Source: Methylosinus sp. LW4 (GTDB taxonomy: Bacteria; Pseudomonadota; Alphaproteobacteria; Rhizobiales; Beijerinckiaceae). From it: a DNA stretch of 64,000 nt. The stretch lies in contig NZ_KB900626.1 in assembly GCF_000379125.1 (NCBI RefSeq), positions 1,273,748 to 1,337,747 on the forward strand. The letters are read 5' to 3'. Positions within the stretch are counted from its first letter, which is position 1, and every line of letters starts with the position of its first letter. The notes below the pieces were generated by a model. It saw only the letters and a program-made list of their open reading frames with translations, did not search any database and was not told the DNA's origin. A program made the position numbers and the translations under genes. Below are positions 9,333 through 17,625 of the stretch, piece by piece.

Positions 9333-9806
9333 ATGAGCGAGCCCTCCTGGCGGACGCTGCTGACGACGCGGCTGATCGTGCTCGCGGCGACGGTGATACG
9401 GCCGATGACGCTCGGCGTCCGCGGCCTCGTCGTCGATGCGGACCGGCGCGTGCTGCTGGTGCGGCACACCTATATCTCCGGCTATTATCTGCCCGGCGGC
9501 GGCGTCGAGCCGGGCGAAACTATGGAGCAGGCGCTCGCCCGCGAGCTGGCCGAGGAAGGCAATATTGAGCTGGAGGCCCCGGCGGAGCTGCGCGGCGTCT
9601 ATCTCAACCGCGGCATCTCTAAGCGCGACCATGTGGCGTTTTTCGTCGCGCGCGCCTTTCGCCAGACGGCGCCGCGCCCGCCGGACCGTGAGATCGCCGA
9701 GGCGAGCTTCTTCCCTCTCGACGCCCTGCCCGAGGGCGCGACTCCAGCGACGCGGGCGCGCATAGCCGAGGTTTTCGGCGGCGCGAAAGTCTCTCCCTAT
9801 TGGTGA
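9333..9806 (+). CDS. Nudix hydrolase
   Basis: 157 residues. A short N-terminal hydrophobic segment precedes a Nudix core: VRGLVVDADRRVLLVRHT, then the Nudix box beginning GGGVEPGETMEQALARELAEE. The pattern G-x5-E-x7-RE-x-x-EE is intact, but the usual final Gly is replaced by Asn (EEGNIE). The family hydrolyses nucleoside diphosphates linked to another moiety, with Mg bound by the box glutamates. The substrate cannot be read from sequence. It is a lone gene, divergent from mbfA and followed by ~130 bases before the next gene. Confidence 0.85.
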   Translation: MSEPSWRTLLTTRLIVLAATVIRPMTLGVRGLVVDADRRVLLVRHTYISGYYLPGGGVEPGETMEQALARELAEEGNIELEAPAELRGVYLNRGISKRDHVAFFVARAFRQTAPRPPDREIAEASFFPLDALPEGATPATRARIAEVFGGAKVSPYW

Positions 9807-9935
9807 GGCCGAAACGCGTCTCGACTGCGGCTATGCGCTTGCCTGACTGTCAAAATTTCGTCATCATATGTAGAGAATTTTTCCCGTTTTCACGGATGTC
9901 GCAACAATAGCGACAAATTTTCAAGGGGTTGCAGA

Positions 9936-10835
9936 ATGGCGGAGAATCCGATCGCCGGCGCAGCCAGCGCCGCCGCCAATGTGGCGACGAGCCTCACTCC
10001 CGGACAAATCCTCGGCGCGCTTCTTCTCGCCGGCCTGCTCGGCGCAGTGGGCCAAGGGGCCCGCGCCATCGTCGGCTTGAAGAAGATGAACGACGAGGCG
10101 CTGACGAAACCCGCCGGCCGCGCCGATCTCTTCGTCGCCAGCCGCATCAATGTCAGCCTCGTCGTCGGCTTCATAGCCGGCGTCATCGCCGGCATATCGA
10201 TCGGCATAAGCCGCCTGCTCGCCATCAAGCCGGACGATGTGCAGCTTCTCTTGGGAATAGCGGCCTCCGGCTATGCGGGCGTCGATTTCCTCGAGGCGTT
10301 CACGCGCAATTTCGGAGGCTCCCCCGCCCCCGGCGGCGCCGTCTCGCCGCCGAAGCTTCCCAGCGGCGGCGGCAAGCCCAGCGGCAGGCTCAGCCCACTG
10401 CGGCAAAATCAGATCGAGGCCTATGGGGCGGCGCGCCAGCTCGGTCTCGGCGATCTCGCCGCGCGCGCGCTCGTCGCCAATATGACCGGCGAATCCCTCG
10501 CAAATCCGCGGGACGAGCATTGGGATGTTCACCACAGCTCCCAAGGCATAGTGCAATGGGATCCGAGCCGCGCGGAAGCCATTCGCAAGCAGTTCGGCCG
10601 CTATCCGAAAGACATGTCGGTCGCCGAGCAGACGGCCGCGGCGATATGGGAAATTCGCAGCGTCCCGCGCTTCGCCCGGTCATGCAGCGCGCTCGACCAC
10701 GGCGCCTCCGCCGGCGAGATCATGGACGCGCTGGTGCGCAATTACGAAGTTCCCGCCAAGCCGGACCTCGAAATACGCAAAAGATTGGCTTTCTTCGACG
10801 ATCTGCCGCCGATGGGCGCTTCCGCGGTCGCCTGA
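9936..10835 (+). CDS. Membrane protein with C-terminal phage-tail-lysozyme-like domain
   Basis: 299 residues. Residues about 20-125 contain three hydrophobic segments (GALLLAGLLGAVGQG; VVGFIAGVIAGISIG; LLLGIAASGYAG) with the motifs GLKKMND and EAFTRN. A Pro/Gly linker (130-150) leads to a lysozyme-like domain at about 160-285. There NMTGESLANP supplies the probable catalytic Glu (residue 186), followed by SSQGIVQWDPSR and VAEQTAAAIWEI, the pattern of PF18013-type phage tail lysozymes. It should cut murein glycan strands from a membrane-anchored position. AAGGGG precedes the ATG by eight bases. The next gene shares the N-terminal module, so the two probably work together. The holin-like reading of the N-terminus is inference. 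Confidence 0.7.
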   Translation: MAENPIAGAASAAANVATSLTPGQILGALLLAGLLGAVGQGARAIVGLKKMNDEALTKPAGRADLFVASRINVSLVVGFIAGVIAGISIGISRLLAIKPDDVQLLLGIAASGYAGVDFLEAFTRNFGGSPAPGGAVSPPKLPSGGGKPSGRLSPLRQNQIEAYGAARQLGLGDLAARALVANMTGESLANPRDEHWDVHHSSQGIVQWDPSRAEAIRKQFGRYPKDMSVAEQTAAAIWEIRSVPRFARSCSALDHGASAGEIMDALVRNYEVPAKPDLEIRKRLAFFDDLPPMGASAVA

Positions 10836-10888
10836 GCGCTCGCCGCCTCAGCCGAATTTCCGCGTTTTTTTTATTGGTGAGGTTTGTC

Positions 10889-12325
10889 ATGACGGACAGC
10901 AGCCAGCTCTTCGACGTCCTCGGCGCGCTCACGCTCGGAGGCTTGCTCGGCGCGATCGGACAGGGGCTGCGCGTGATCGCCGGTCTCAAGAAGATGAACG
11001 ACGACGCTCAGACCGCCGACGCTTCTGTGGAGGATTTGTTCAGCGCCGCCCGTCTCGCGACGAGCCTGATGATCGGCTTCGTCGCCGGAGTGGCGACGAC
11101 GCTCTCGCTCGGCCCCGCCAAGCTGATGAATGTCGATCCGTCTGCATCGGCGCAAATTCTCCTCGGCGTGATCGTCGCCGGCTATGTCGGCTCGGATGTC
11201 ATCGAGGCGTTCACGCGCAATCTCGCCAGCGTCCCAGCGCCCAAGATCGACGCCGCGCTGTTCGCGCGGACCGGCGCGGTCTCGCTTCCCGCGACGCCGC
11301 CGTCCTTGCCGCCGCCCGTCTCGTCGACGCCCTCGCTGCCGGTCGCCCCCGGCCGCAGCGTCACCTTTCGAGGTCCAATGTCGACCTTCGGCGGCCCGCA
11401 TGATCCGGGCGTCGGACCGAACGAGGGCCTCGCTCTGCTGGAAGAGTCCGACATCCCCGCTTATCCGGGCCTTTTCCTGCCGCAGCAGCCGCCGGGAACG
11501 ACCGGGCTGGCGCGTCGCCTCGATCCCGACGCTTTCTATATCGCCTGCCGCTGGAATTACGACGACACGCCCAAAGCTCATCTGAGAAAGATCGAGGTCT
11601 CGGTCGTCAATCCGAGCACGGGCGCCGCCGAGCGGGCGCAGCCGGTCGATTGGGGGCCGAATGAGAATACCGGCCGCGTCGCCGACCTCTCGCCCGGCCT
11701 CGCTCATAAGCTCGGCCTGTCGACCAATCAGAATTGCGTCGTCGTCGTTCCGCTCCCCGAAAGCGCGGCGCCGGCCGCGCCGCCGACGCCCGCGACGCAT
11801 CTCAAAGTGCTGAAGACCGACGAGATCCGCGAGATTTTCGGACGCTTCGCCTATGAGGAGAGCGCGCCGCGCGGCGCCATAAAGATCACCGACGACTGGG
11901 CGAAAGACAATATCGTCACCGTCGAGATAGCCGCGCTCGCGCATCTCGTCCCCAATGGCGAGATCGCCTGCAACAAGGCCATCGCCGAGCCTCTGCGCGC
12001 CGCTATTACGGAGATCGCCGCGCGCGACCTGCTCGACCGCATATTGAAATGGGACGGTTGCCATGTGCCGCGCCACAAATCCTGGAACCCCGCGCGCGAT
12101 TTGAGCGCGCATAGCTGGGGCCTCGCTTTCGACATCAATGCGCGCTGGAACGCCTATGGCGCCGATCCCGCTCCGAAAGGCTCCGTGGGCAGCGTGGTCG
12201 AGCTGGCGCCGATCTTCGAGAGCTTCGGATTCGCCTGGGGCGGATATTTTCGGCCGGACAGCGCGCGCGACGGAATGCATTTCGAATTTTGCCGTCGCCC
12301 GTCGTCCAGCGGGCAGATCGTCTGA
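10889..12325 (+). CDS. Membrane protein with DPBB-like and C-terminal M15 (VanY-type) peptidase domains
   Basis: 478 residues. Residues 1-110 repeat the membrane module of the preceding gene (GALTLGGLLGAIGQG, GLKKMND, EAFTRN). After a Pro-rich linker, residues ~205-285 resemble a double-psi barrel/RlpA-like segment (VDWGPNENTGRVADLSPGLA). The C-terminus is a D,D-carboxypeptidase-like M15 domain: HSWGLAFD (His 408, Asp 415), FGFAWGG, and DGMHFEF (His 464), the expected zinc-site residues. It should cleave murein stem peptides and so complement the lysozyme encoded 53 bases upstream. GGTGAGG lies just before the ATG at 10889. The ORF is open further upstream, but the module homology begins here. 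Confidence 0.75.
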   Translation: MTDSSQLFDVLGALTLGGLLGAIGQGLRVIAGLKKMNDDAQTADASVEDLFSAARLATSLMIGFVAGVATTLSLGPAKLMNVDPSASAQILLGVIVAGYVGSDVIEAFTRNLASVPAPKIDAALFARTGAVSLPATPPSLPPPVSSTPSLPVAPGRSVTFRGPMSTFGGPHDPGVGPNEGLALLEESDIPAYPGLFLPQQPPGTTGLARRLDPDAFYIACRWNYDDTPKAHLRKIEVSVVNPSTGAAERAQPVDWGPNENTGRVADLSPGLAHKLGLSTNQNCVVVVPLPESAAPAAPPTPATHLKVLKTDEIREIFGRFAYEESAPRGAIKITDDWAKDNIVTVEIAALAHLVPNGEIACNKAIAEPLRAAITEIAARDLLDRILKWDGCHVPRHKSWNPARDLSAHSWGLAFDINARWNAYGADPAPKGSVGSVVELAPIFESFGFAWGGYFRPDSARDGMHFEFCRRPSSSGQIV

Positions 12326-12326
12326 G

Positions 12327-12857
12327 CTACCGCCCCAGCCGACGCAGGTCCCGCCAGCCATAGGCGACCTGCGGAACGCCGCGCCAGGAGAGCTCGCGGC
12401 CGAAGCGGCGCGCGCCCATCGCCTCATAGAATTGGCGAGCGTTGAGATTGTCGCGCAACACCACGAGGCTCGCCCATTTGAGGCCGCTGGCGCGCATCTC
12501 CGCCGCCATCAGCCGCAGCAGCCTGCCGCCGAGCCCGCGTCTCAGCGCAGAGCGGCGCAGATAGATGGCGCAAATCTCGCCGCCGCGGCCGAGCCGCCCG
12601 CCGAGCGCGAGCTCATGCGCGCGCCAATGGGTGAAGCCCGCCGCCTCTCCGGCGGCGTCCATCGCCAGAGCGACGATATTGTCCTCCGTCCGAAAAACCC
12701 CGCGCCAATGATCGAGGCGCTCCTCGAGCGTGAGGGCGGCGAAGGTCTCCGCCGGCAGCAGGCTCGCATAGGTCTCGCGCCAACAGGCGAGATTGAGCGC
12801 GGCGAGCGTCTTCGCATCCTCGACCGTCGCGGCGCGTAGCGAGAATTCGTCCGCCAA
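12327..12857 (-). CDS. GNAT-family N-acetyltransferase
   Basis: 176 residues with a GNAT fold. The N-terminal strand/helix is SLRAATVEDAKTLAALN, and the acetyl-CoA-binding motif is around ICAIYLRRSALRRGLGGRLL (R-x-x-G-x-G). VLRDNLNARQFYEAMGARRFG matches motif B. It closely resembles the next gene upstream on the same strand, including the shared GVPxVAYGWRDL tail, so the two arose by duplication. Only six bases separate them, so they are co-transcribed. The small-molecule or protein substrate is unknown. Confidence 0.85.
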   Translation of the reverse strand: MADEFSLRAATVEDAKTLAALNLACWRETYASLLPAETFAALTLEERLDHWRGVFRTEDNIVALAMDAAGEAAGFTHWRAHELALGGRLGRGGEICAIYLRRSALRRGLGGRLLRLMAAEMRASGLKWASLVVLRDNLNARQFYEAMGARRFGRELSWRGVPQVAYGWRDLRRLGR

Positions 12858-12863
12858 GGCTCG

Positions 12864-13424
12864 TCACCAAGGCTTGGCGGGCGGCGGATCGATGAGCAGG
12901 CCGAGATCGCGCCAGCCATAGGCGACCTCCGGCACGCCGCGCCATGCGCCTTCGACGCCGATCTTGCGGCCGCCGAGCTTTTCGTAGAATTTCCGCGCCG
13001 TGAAATTATGCCGCAGCACCCAGAGGCTCCCCCATTCGATCCCGCGCTCGCGCAGCGCCTGCGCCATGACGCGCATGAGGCTACGGCCGGCGCCGTGGCG
13101 CTGCGCCTCCTTCAGCAGATAGATCGCCTGGAACTCGCCGGCATAGCCGCGCTCGCCGAGAATGGCGCTCTGCTGCGCGCCGCTGGCCGAAAAGCCGAGC
13201 GCGACGCCGTCCCTCAGCGCCAGAAACACGCTCGGCGGCGGCTGTTGCGGCCCGCCGCCGGCCAAGGTCTCACGCCATTGCGCGAGGCGCGTCTCCCGCG
13301 TGTATTCGGCGAGAATTTCGGCCGGCGCCAGAGGCGTGTAGGTCTCCGCCCAGCAGGCGACATGGAGGGCGGCGATCGTCTCTGCGTCCGCCGGCGTCGC
13401 TGGTCTGATCTCGATCGCGGTCAT
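12864..13424 (-). CDS. GNAT-family N-acetyltransferase, paralogue of the downstream gene
   Basis: 186 residues. The opening IEIRPATPADAETIAALHVACW is the usual first GNAT strand and helix. FQAIYLLKEAQRHGAGRSLM carries the CoA pyrophosphate loop (Q-R-H-G-A-G), and VLRHNFTARKFYEKLGG is motif B. It shares ACWxETY and GVPEVAYGWRDL with its neighbour. It is the first gene of a two-gene minus-strand operon and is divergent from a third, unrelated-looking GNAT at 13496. Substrate unknown. Confidence 0.85.
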   Translation of the reverse strand: MTAIEIRPATPADAETIAALHVACWAETYTPLAPAEILAEYTRETRLAQWRETLAGGGPQQPPPSVFLALRDGVALGFSASGAQQSAILGERGYAGEFQAIYLLKEAQRHGAGRSLMRVMAQALRERGIEWGSLWVLRHNFTARKFYEKLGGRKIGVEGAWRGVPEVAYGWRDLGLLIDPPPAKPW

Positions 13425-13495
13425 GCGCGCGTTTTCAGCAAGACTCGGGCCGATCGCGGTCTTTGCCGACCGGGCGGCCCATGTTATGCGCAGCC

Positions 13496-13993
13496 ATGAT
13501 CGATCTCGTCATCCGCTTCTCGCCACAGACGCCGGCCGATGCGCCCCAAATCGAAAAGCTCGAGGAACGGGCTTTCGGTCCTGGCCGCTATGCGCGCACG
13601 GCGTATCGGCTGCGCGAGGGCGTCGGGGCCGAGCTCTCCCTCTCCTTTGTCGCCCATGTCGGCACGCTGCTGGTCGGCGCAAATCGCATGACCGCCATTC
13701 TCGTGGACGAAGCTCCAGCGCTGCTGCTCGGCCCGCTGACGGTCGAGCCGGCCTTTCGCTCGCAGGGGCTCGGCGAGGCGCTGGTCAAGAAATCGCTGGA
13801 CGCCGCCCGCGACGCCGGTCACGGCTTGGTGCTGCTGGTCGGCGATCTCGACTATTACGCCCGCCTCGGCTTTGCCCGCGTTCCGCATGGCAAGATCGTC
13901 ATGCCGGGACCGGTGGACGCCCGCCGCCTTCTCTATTGCGAGCTGCGTGAAGGCGCTTTCGCGGCGGCCAATGGCAGGATGCGGCGGCTGTGA
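13496..13993 (+). CDS. GNAT-family N-acetyltransferase (YhbS-like)
   Basis: 165 residues from the ATG at 13496. Key features are the N-terminal IRFSPQTPADAPQIEKLEERAF, the strand LLLGPLTVEPAFRSQGLGEALV with the CoA loop R-S-Q-G-L-G, and LVGDLDYYARLGFARV, which is typical of the YhbS group of predicted acetyltransferases. Family members are cytoplasmic; the substrate is unknown. Translation could begin at in-frame upstream ATGs, but the GNAT homology starts with MIDLVIRF. The zapE gene begins 22 bases downstream, so the two are probably co-transcribed. Confidence 0.85.
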   Translation: MIDLVIRFSPQTPADAPQIEKLEERAFGPGRYARTAYRLREGVGAELSLSFVAHVGTLLVGANRMTAILVDEAPALLLGPLTVEPAFRSQGLGEALVKKSLDAARDAGHGLVLLVGDLDYYARLGFARVPHGKIVMPGPVDARRLLYCELREGAFAAANGRMRRL

Positions 13994-14015
13994 TCTCTTT
14001 GACGAGGCGCCGCGC

Positions 14016-15137
14016 ATGACGGCGCCGCGCCCCCTCCTCGCCCGCTATGAGAAGCAGGTCGCCAGCGGCGCGCTGGAGCGCGATCCCGCGCAGCTCGCCG
14101 CGCTCGAGCGGCTGGAGACGCTGGCGCGCGAGCTGACGCGCCGTCCCGCCGCCTCTTCGCCGAACGGCCTCGCCGCGCGGCTGCGCGGGCTGCTCGGACG
14201 CCGTGCGCCCTGCTGCGGTCCGCGCGGACTTTATATCCACGGCCTCGTCGGGCGCGGCAAGACGACGCTGATGGATATCTTCTTCGCCGAGCTGCCGCTC
14301 GCCGCCAAGCGCCGCGCGCATTTTCACGATTTCATGGCGCAGGTTCACGCGCGCCTGCTCGCCGCGCGCCGCAGCGCCGCGCCCGATCCGCTGGCGCATG
14401 TGGCGCAGGAGATCGCGCGCGAGACGCGCGTGCTCTGCTTCGACGAATTCGCCGTGACCGATATCGCCGACGCGACCATTCTCGCGCGTCTGTTCACGCG
14501 GCTGCTCGAGGACGGCGTCATCATGGTGGCGACCTCCAATGTCGAGCCGCGCCGGCTCTACGAAGGCGGCCGCAATCGCGATCTCTTCCTGCCCTTCATC
14601 GCGCTGATCGAGGAACGGCTCGATCAGCTGCGTCTCGACGCGCGCGCCGATTTTCGTCTCGAGAAAACGCTGCTCGGCGAGACCTACTTCTCGCCCGCCG
14701 ACGTCGACGCCCGCGCGGCGATGGATGCGCTGTTTCTGCAGCTGACAGGCGTCGCCATGGGCGCGCCGAGGACGCTGCGAATCGGGCGCCGAGACATCGC
14801 CGTTCCGCAGGCGGCCGGGCGCGTCGCGCGCTTCTCCTTCGAGGAGCTGTGCGCGCGGCCGACCGGCGCCGCCGATTACACGGCGCTCGCCGAGGCCTTC
14901 GACACGATCTTCATCGACGCGGTTCCGAAGATGAATTTCGATCGCCGCAACGAGGCCAAGCGATTCATCACGCTCATCGACATTCTCTATGAGCGGAAAA
15001 CGCGGCTCATCCTCTCCGCCGAAAGCGCGGCGCAGGACCTCTATCACGCGCCGACAGGACATGAGGCGCAGGAATTCGCGCGCACGGTGTCGCGGCTGAT
15101 CGAGATGCGCTCGAGCGATTATCTCGCCGCGCGGTAG
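14016..15137 (+). CDS. zapE: Cell division protein ZapE (AFG1-like ATPase)
   Basis: 373 residues of AFG1-family AAA-like ATPase. The Walker A is GLVGRGKTTLMD (about residue 72), followed by HFHDFMAQVH. The Walker B is LCFDEFAVTDIADA, then VATSNVEPRRLYEGGRNRDLFLPFI. The C-terminal lid includes FDTIFIDAVPKMNFDRRNEAKRFITLIDILYE. ZapE acts at the constricting Z-ring in E. coli, and AFG1 acts in mitochondrial protein quality control. The start was set at 14016 because the family begins with a short Pro-Leu-x-x-Tyr motif (PLLARYEKQV). In many alphaproteobacteria it sits beside mdh and TCA genes, which are not seen here. Confidence 0.92.
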   Translation: MTAPRPLLARYEKQVASGALERDPAQLAALERLETLARELTRRPAASSPNGLAARLRGLLGRRAPCCGPRGLYIHGLVGRGKTTLMDIFFAELPLAAKRRAHFHDFMAQVHARLLAARRSAAPDPLAHVAQEIARETRVLCFDEFAVTDIADATILARLFTRLLEDGVIMVATSNVEPRRLYEGGRNRDLFLPFIALIEERLDQLRLDARADFRLEKTLLGETYFSPADVDARAAMDALFLQLTGVAMGAPRTLRIGRRDIAVPQAAGRVARFSFEELCARPTGAADYTALAEAFDTIFIDAVPKMNFDRRNEAKRFITLIDILYERKTRLILSAESAAQDLYHAPTGHEAQEFARTVSRLIEMRSSDYLAAR

Positions 15138-15282
15138 GCTGAGGCCGTGGAATAACCGACTCCCGCGCTCTGCCGGAATCGGATAGGCCTCGCATTCGCC
15201 GCCCGGATTTTTTCGGCGCGGCCAAAAATGCTTTTCATCGTCTCGTTTCAATCGATGTTTTCGAAAAGAGGCTTTCCTGCTC

Positions 15283-16770
15283 GTGGTCGCGATATGGCGG
15301 CGCCCGTTCATGACCGCTCTCATGATCGTTCTCATGGCCGGCGGCGGCGTCTCCGCATCGGCGCAAGAGGGCGATTCCGGCGCGCTGCTCGGATGGCCCA
15401 CATCGCCCGCTTCACGCGCGCCCGCGTCATCCGCTGACAAAAAATCCGACACGAAGAGCAAGCCGCCGCCATCTTGGCTCGACACATTGACGGTGACAGG
15501 CTTCGTCGAGGCCGGCTCGACCTTCAATTTCGACAATCCGTTCAACAAGCTCAATTGGGGCCATCTCTTCACCGATCGCGCCAATCAGCCGCAATTCAAC
15601 GCCGGCGTGCTCACCATGCAGCGCCTGCCCGATCCGAAGGCGACGAAGGACTTCGACTTCGGCTTCAAAATTCAGACGATGGTCGGCTCCGACGCGCGCT
15701 ACACGCATTTTCTCGGCGAGCTCGATTATGCGATGCGCGACCGCACGCAGCTCGACATTCTGCAGGCATTCGCGACCGCGCATCTGCCCTGGATCACGGA
15801 CAATGGATTCGATGTGAAGATCGGCCAATTCGTCACGCTCGAGGGCGCCGAGCTGGTCGACAGCATTTTCTACAGCCATTCCTATATTTTCAATTTCGGC
15901 ATTCCGCTCAAGCAGACCGGCGTGATGATCTCCTCCGATCTCGCCTCCTGGCTCTATGTCCATGCGAGCGTCATGTCGGGCGACAGCGCCAGCCTCGGCT
16001 GGCCGGGCGACAATAATAGCGCCGCCTCCTTCCAGGCCGGCCTGCGCATAAAGGCTTTCGACGACAGGCTGACCATTCTGGGGACGACGCATATCGGGCC
16101 GGAGGACCCGATGCAGCTCGATCCGCTCGGCGTCGGCTGGCCGAACATTCCGTACGAATGCGCCTGCGATCCCAATCGCACGCTGTCCTACAGCAATGAT
16201 GTGACGCTCACCTGGAAAGTGACCGATCGGCTCACTCTCAGCGCAGACATAAACTACATTCGCGACGATGGATGGAACCCGCTCTCGATCACGGGACTGT
16301 CCGAAGGCGCGCTGAGCCGGCTCGCGGATATTTTCGGCTTCAACGCCGCGCTCATTCCGCGTCGCCCGCGCGGCGTCAATGGCTATGGCGTCGCGCAATA
16401 TGTGTCCTACAAGATCGACGATGCGCTGCAGATCAACGGCCGCGTCGAATTTTGGCGCGATCATAATAATTTCTTCGTCGGCGCCTATCCCGGCTATTTC
16501 GACTACACGAACATCGAGCACGGCTTCTATGCGCCCTCGGCGATCTTCCAGCCGGAGGGACGCGGAACCAGCTATCTCGAGATCACCGCCGGGCTGACGA
16601 TCACGCCGGAGATTCCCAAAGGCCTGCCGATCACCGGCCTGTCCCTGCGGCCGGAGCTGCGCTACGACGCCTCGCTGACCGGCGCGGCGCCCTTCTTCGG
16701 CGCGAGCGGCTACCGACGCTCGACGGGGATGTTCGCGATGGATGTGATCGTGCCGTTCACGCTGAAGTGA
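15283..16770 (+). CDS. Outer-membrane beta-barrel porin, BBP2/OmpL-like
   Basis: 495 residues from a GTG start. A signal peptide (WRRPFMTALMIVLMAGGGVSASAQ) is followed by a short low-complexity linker. The rest alternates hydrophobic and polar residues in long strands, beginning TVTGFVEAGSTFNFDNP, the hallmark opening of the putative beta-barrel porin-2 family (PF07642). It ends with the aromatic/Lys outer-membrane signature MDVIVPFTLK. The cargo is unknown; related proteins are general or solute-specific porins. GTG at 15283 keeps the basic n-region, while an in-frame ATG at 15310 would give a shorter signal peptide. It is a single gene followed by a tRNA on the other strand. Confidence 0.8.
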   Translation: MVAIWRRPFMTALMIVLMAGGGVSASAQEGDSGALLGWPTSPASRAPASSADKKSDTKSKPPPSWLDTLTVTGFVEAGSTFNFDNPFNKLNWGHLFTDRANQPQFNAGVLTMQRLPDPKATKDFDFGFKIQTMVGSDARYTHFLGELDYAMRDRTQLDILQAFATAHLPWITDNGFDVKIGQFVTLEGAELVDSIFYSHSYIFNFGIPLKQTGVMISSDLASWLYVHASVMSGDSASLGWPGDNNSAASFQAGLRIKAFDDRLTILGTTHIGPEDPMQLDPLGVGWPNIPYECACDPNRTLSYSNDVTLTWKVTDRLTLSADINYIRDDGWNPLSITGLSEGALSRLADIFGFNAALIPRRPRGVNGYGVAQYVSYKIDDALQINGRVEFWRDHNNFFVGAYPGYFDYTNIEHGFYAPSAIFQPEGRGTSYLEITAGLTITPEIPKGLPITGLSLRPELRYDASLTGAAPFFGASGYRRSTGMFAMDVIVPFTLK

Positions 16771-16791
16771 CGGAAGCGCGTCTCGAGCGGC

Positions 16792-16868
16792 TGGCGACCC
16801 CGGTAGGATTCGAACCTACGACCTACTGCTTCGAAGGCAGTTGCTCTATCCAGCTGAGCTACGGAGTC
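16792..16868 (-). tRNA. tRNA-Arg (anticodon TCG)
   Basis: A full cloverleaf on the minus strand. The acceptor GACTCCG pairs with CGGGGTC, the T-arm contains GGTTCGAATCC, and the anticodon loop is CTTCGAA between CTGC and GCAG. The discriminator is G and CCA is encoded. It reads CGA codons by standard pairing and lies 110 bases from a second tRNA-Arg. Confidence 0.95.
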
Positions 16869-16978
16869 GGCGCTCGCAAATTAGCATGTTCGGCCGGCGG
16901 CGTCTCGGGCGCTGTCGTCGAGGCGCCCTTCCCTTTCGCAATGATCCGGCGGCCGTCGACCGCGCTGCTTGCTTTTCT

Positions 16979-17055
16979 TGGCGACCCCGGCAGGATTCGA
17001 ACCTGCGACCTACCGCTTAGAAGGCGGTTGCTCTATCCGGCTGAGCTACGGGGTC
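16979..17055 (-). tRNA. tRNA-Arg (anticodon TCT)
   Basis: Cloverleaf on the minus strand: acceptor GACCCCG/CGGGGTC, anticodon stem ACCGC/GCGGT around loop CTTCTAA, T-arm GGTTCGAATCC, discriminator G and encoded CCA. It reads AGA/AGG, which are rare codons in a genome this GC-rich. Confidence 0.95.
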
Positions 17056-17068
17056 GTGACGGCGGCCG

Positions 17069-17380
17069 TCAGTGCGTCCACTGGCCGACGCGCTGCGTCT
17101 TGAAATTATCGGCATAGGACAGGATGCGGCGCGAAGGGGCGCCGGGCTTGGGCTCCTCGACGCGATAGACGAGCGCCTTGCGCTCGGCATAGGCGATCGC
17201 CTCCTCCTTGGTGGCGAAGCGAAGCCTGATCTGCGCCTTGGCGTCCGACGTGCCGGTCCACCCCATCAGCGGATCGAGCTCGCGCGGGGTCTCGTTCTCA
17301 TATTCGAGGACCCAGGGCTTGGCCGGCCCGGGACCGGATTGCGTCGCGCTGGGGGACGGGCGGTGAATGCGTGCGGTCAT
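17069..17380 (-). CDS. NADH:ubiquinone oxidoreductase accessory subunit, NDUFS4/18-kDa type
   Basis: 103 residues from the ATG at 17380, which has GAGG just upstream; the frame extends to 17455 but that stretch has no homology. The core KPWVLEYENETPRELDPLMGWTGTSD, then QIRLRFATKEEAIAYAERKALVYRVEEP, is the ETC complex I subunit family (PF04800). This is an alphaproteobacterial protein orthologous to mitochondrial NDUFS4. It attaches to the peripheral arm of complex I near the NADH module. It lies between tRNA-Arg and tRNA-Pro, away from any nuo cluster, an arrangement I know from other Hyphomicrobiales. Confidence 0.9.
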   Translation of the reverse strand: MTARIHRPSPSATQSGPGPAKPWVLEYENETPRELDPLMGWTGTSDAKAQIRLRFATKEEAIAYAERKALVYRVEEPKPGAPSRRILSYADNFKTQRVGQWTH

Positions 17381-17455
17381 ATCGGCCTCGGCGAAAGCCG
17401 GCTCGTGAGCCGGCCGGAAACGAAAAATCGGCGCTGTGGCGGGGCTCCGCGCCAA

Positions 17456-17532
17456 TGGTCGGGGCAGCAGGATTCGAACCTGCGACCTGAAGTACCCAAA
17501 ACTTCCGCGCTACCAGGCTGCGCCATACCCCG
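17456..17532 (-). tRNA. tRNA-Pro (anticodon TGG)
   Basis: Cloverleaf on the minus strand: acceptor CGGGGTA pairs with TGCCCCG (one G-T pair), D-arm GCGCAGCCTGGTAGCGC, anticodon stem GAAGT/ACTTC around TTTGGGT, T-arm GCAGGTTCGAATCCTGC, discriminator A and encoded CCA. Confidence 0.95.
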
Positions 17533-17625
17533 TCTCGCGTATAGGCCGCGGAGCCCATTTCCGCCGAACGCCTCGCTAGCACGCGGGCGCGTCGCTCACA
17601 AGCGCGAGCGCGCGCGCCGACCGCG

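Noticed and set aside
16767..17117. Plus-strand ORF with VGFEPTTYCFEGS-like text
   Set aside because: This is the familiar false translation of the antisense strands of two tRNA-Arg genes.
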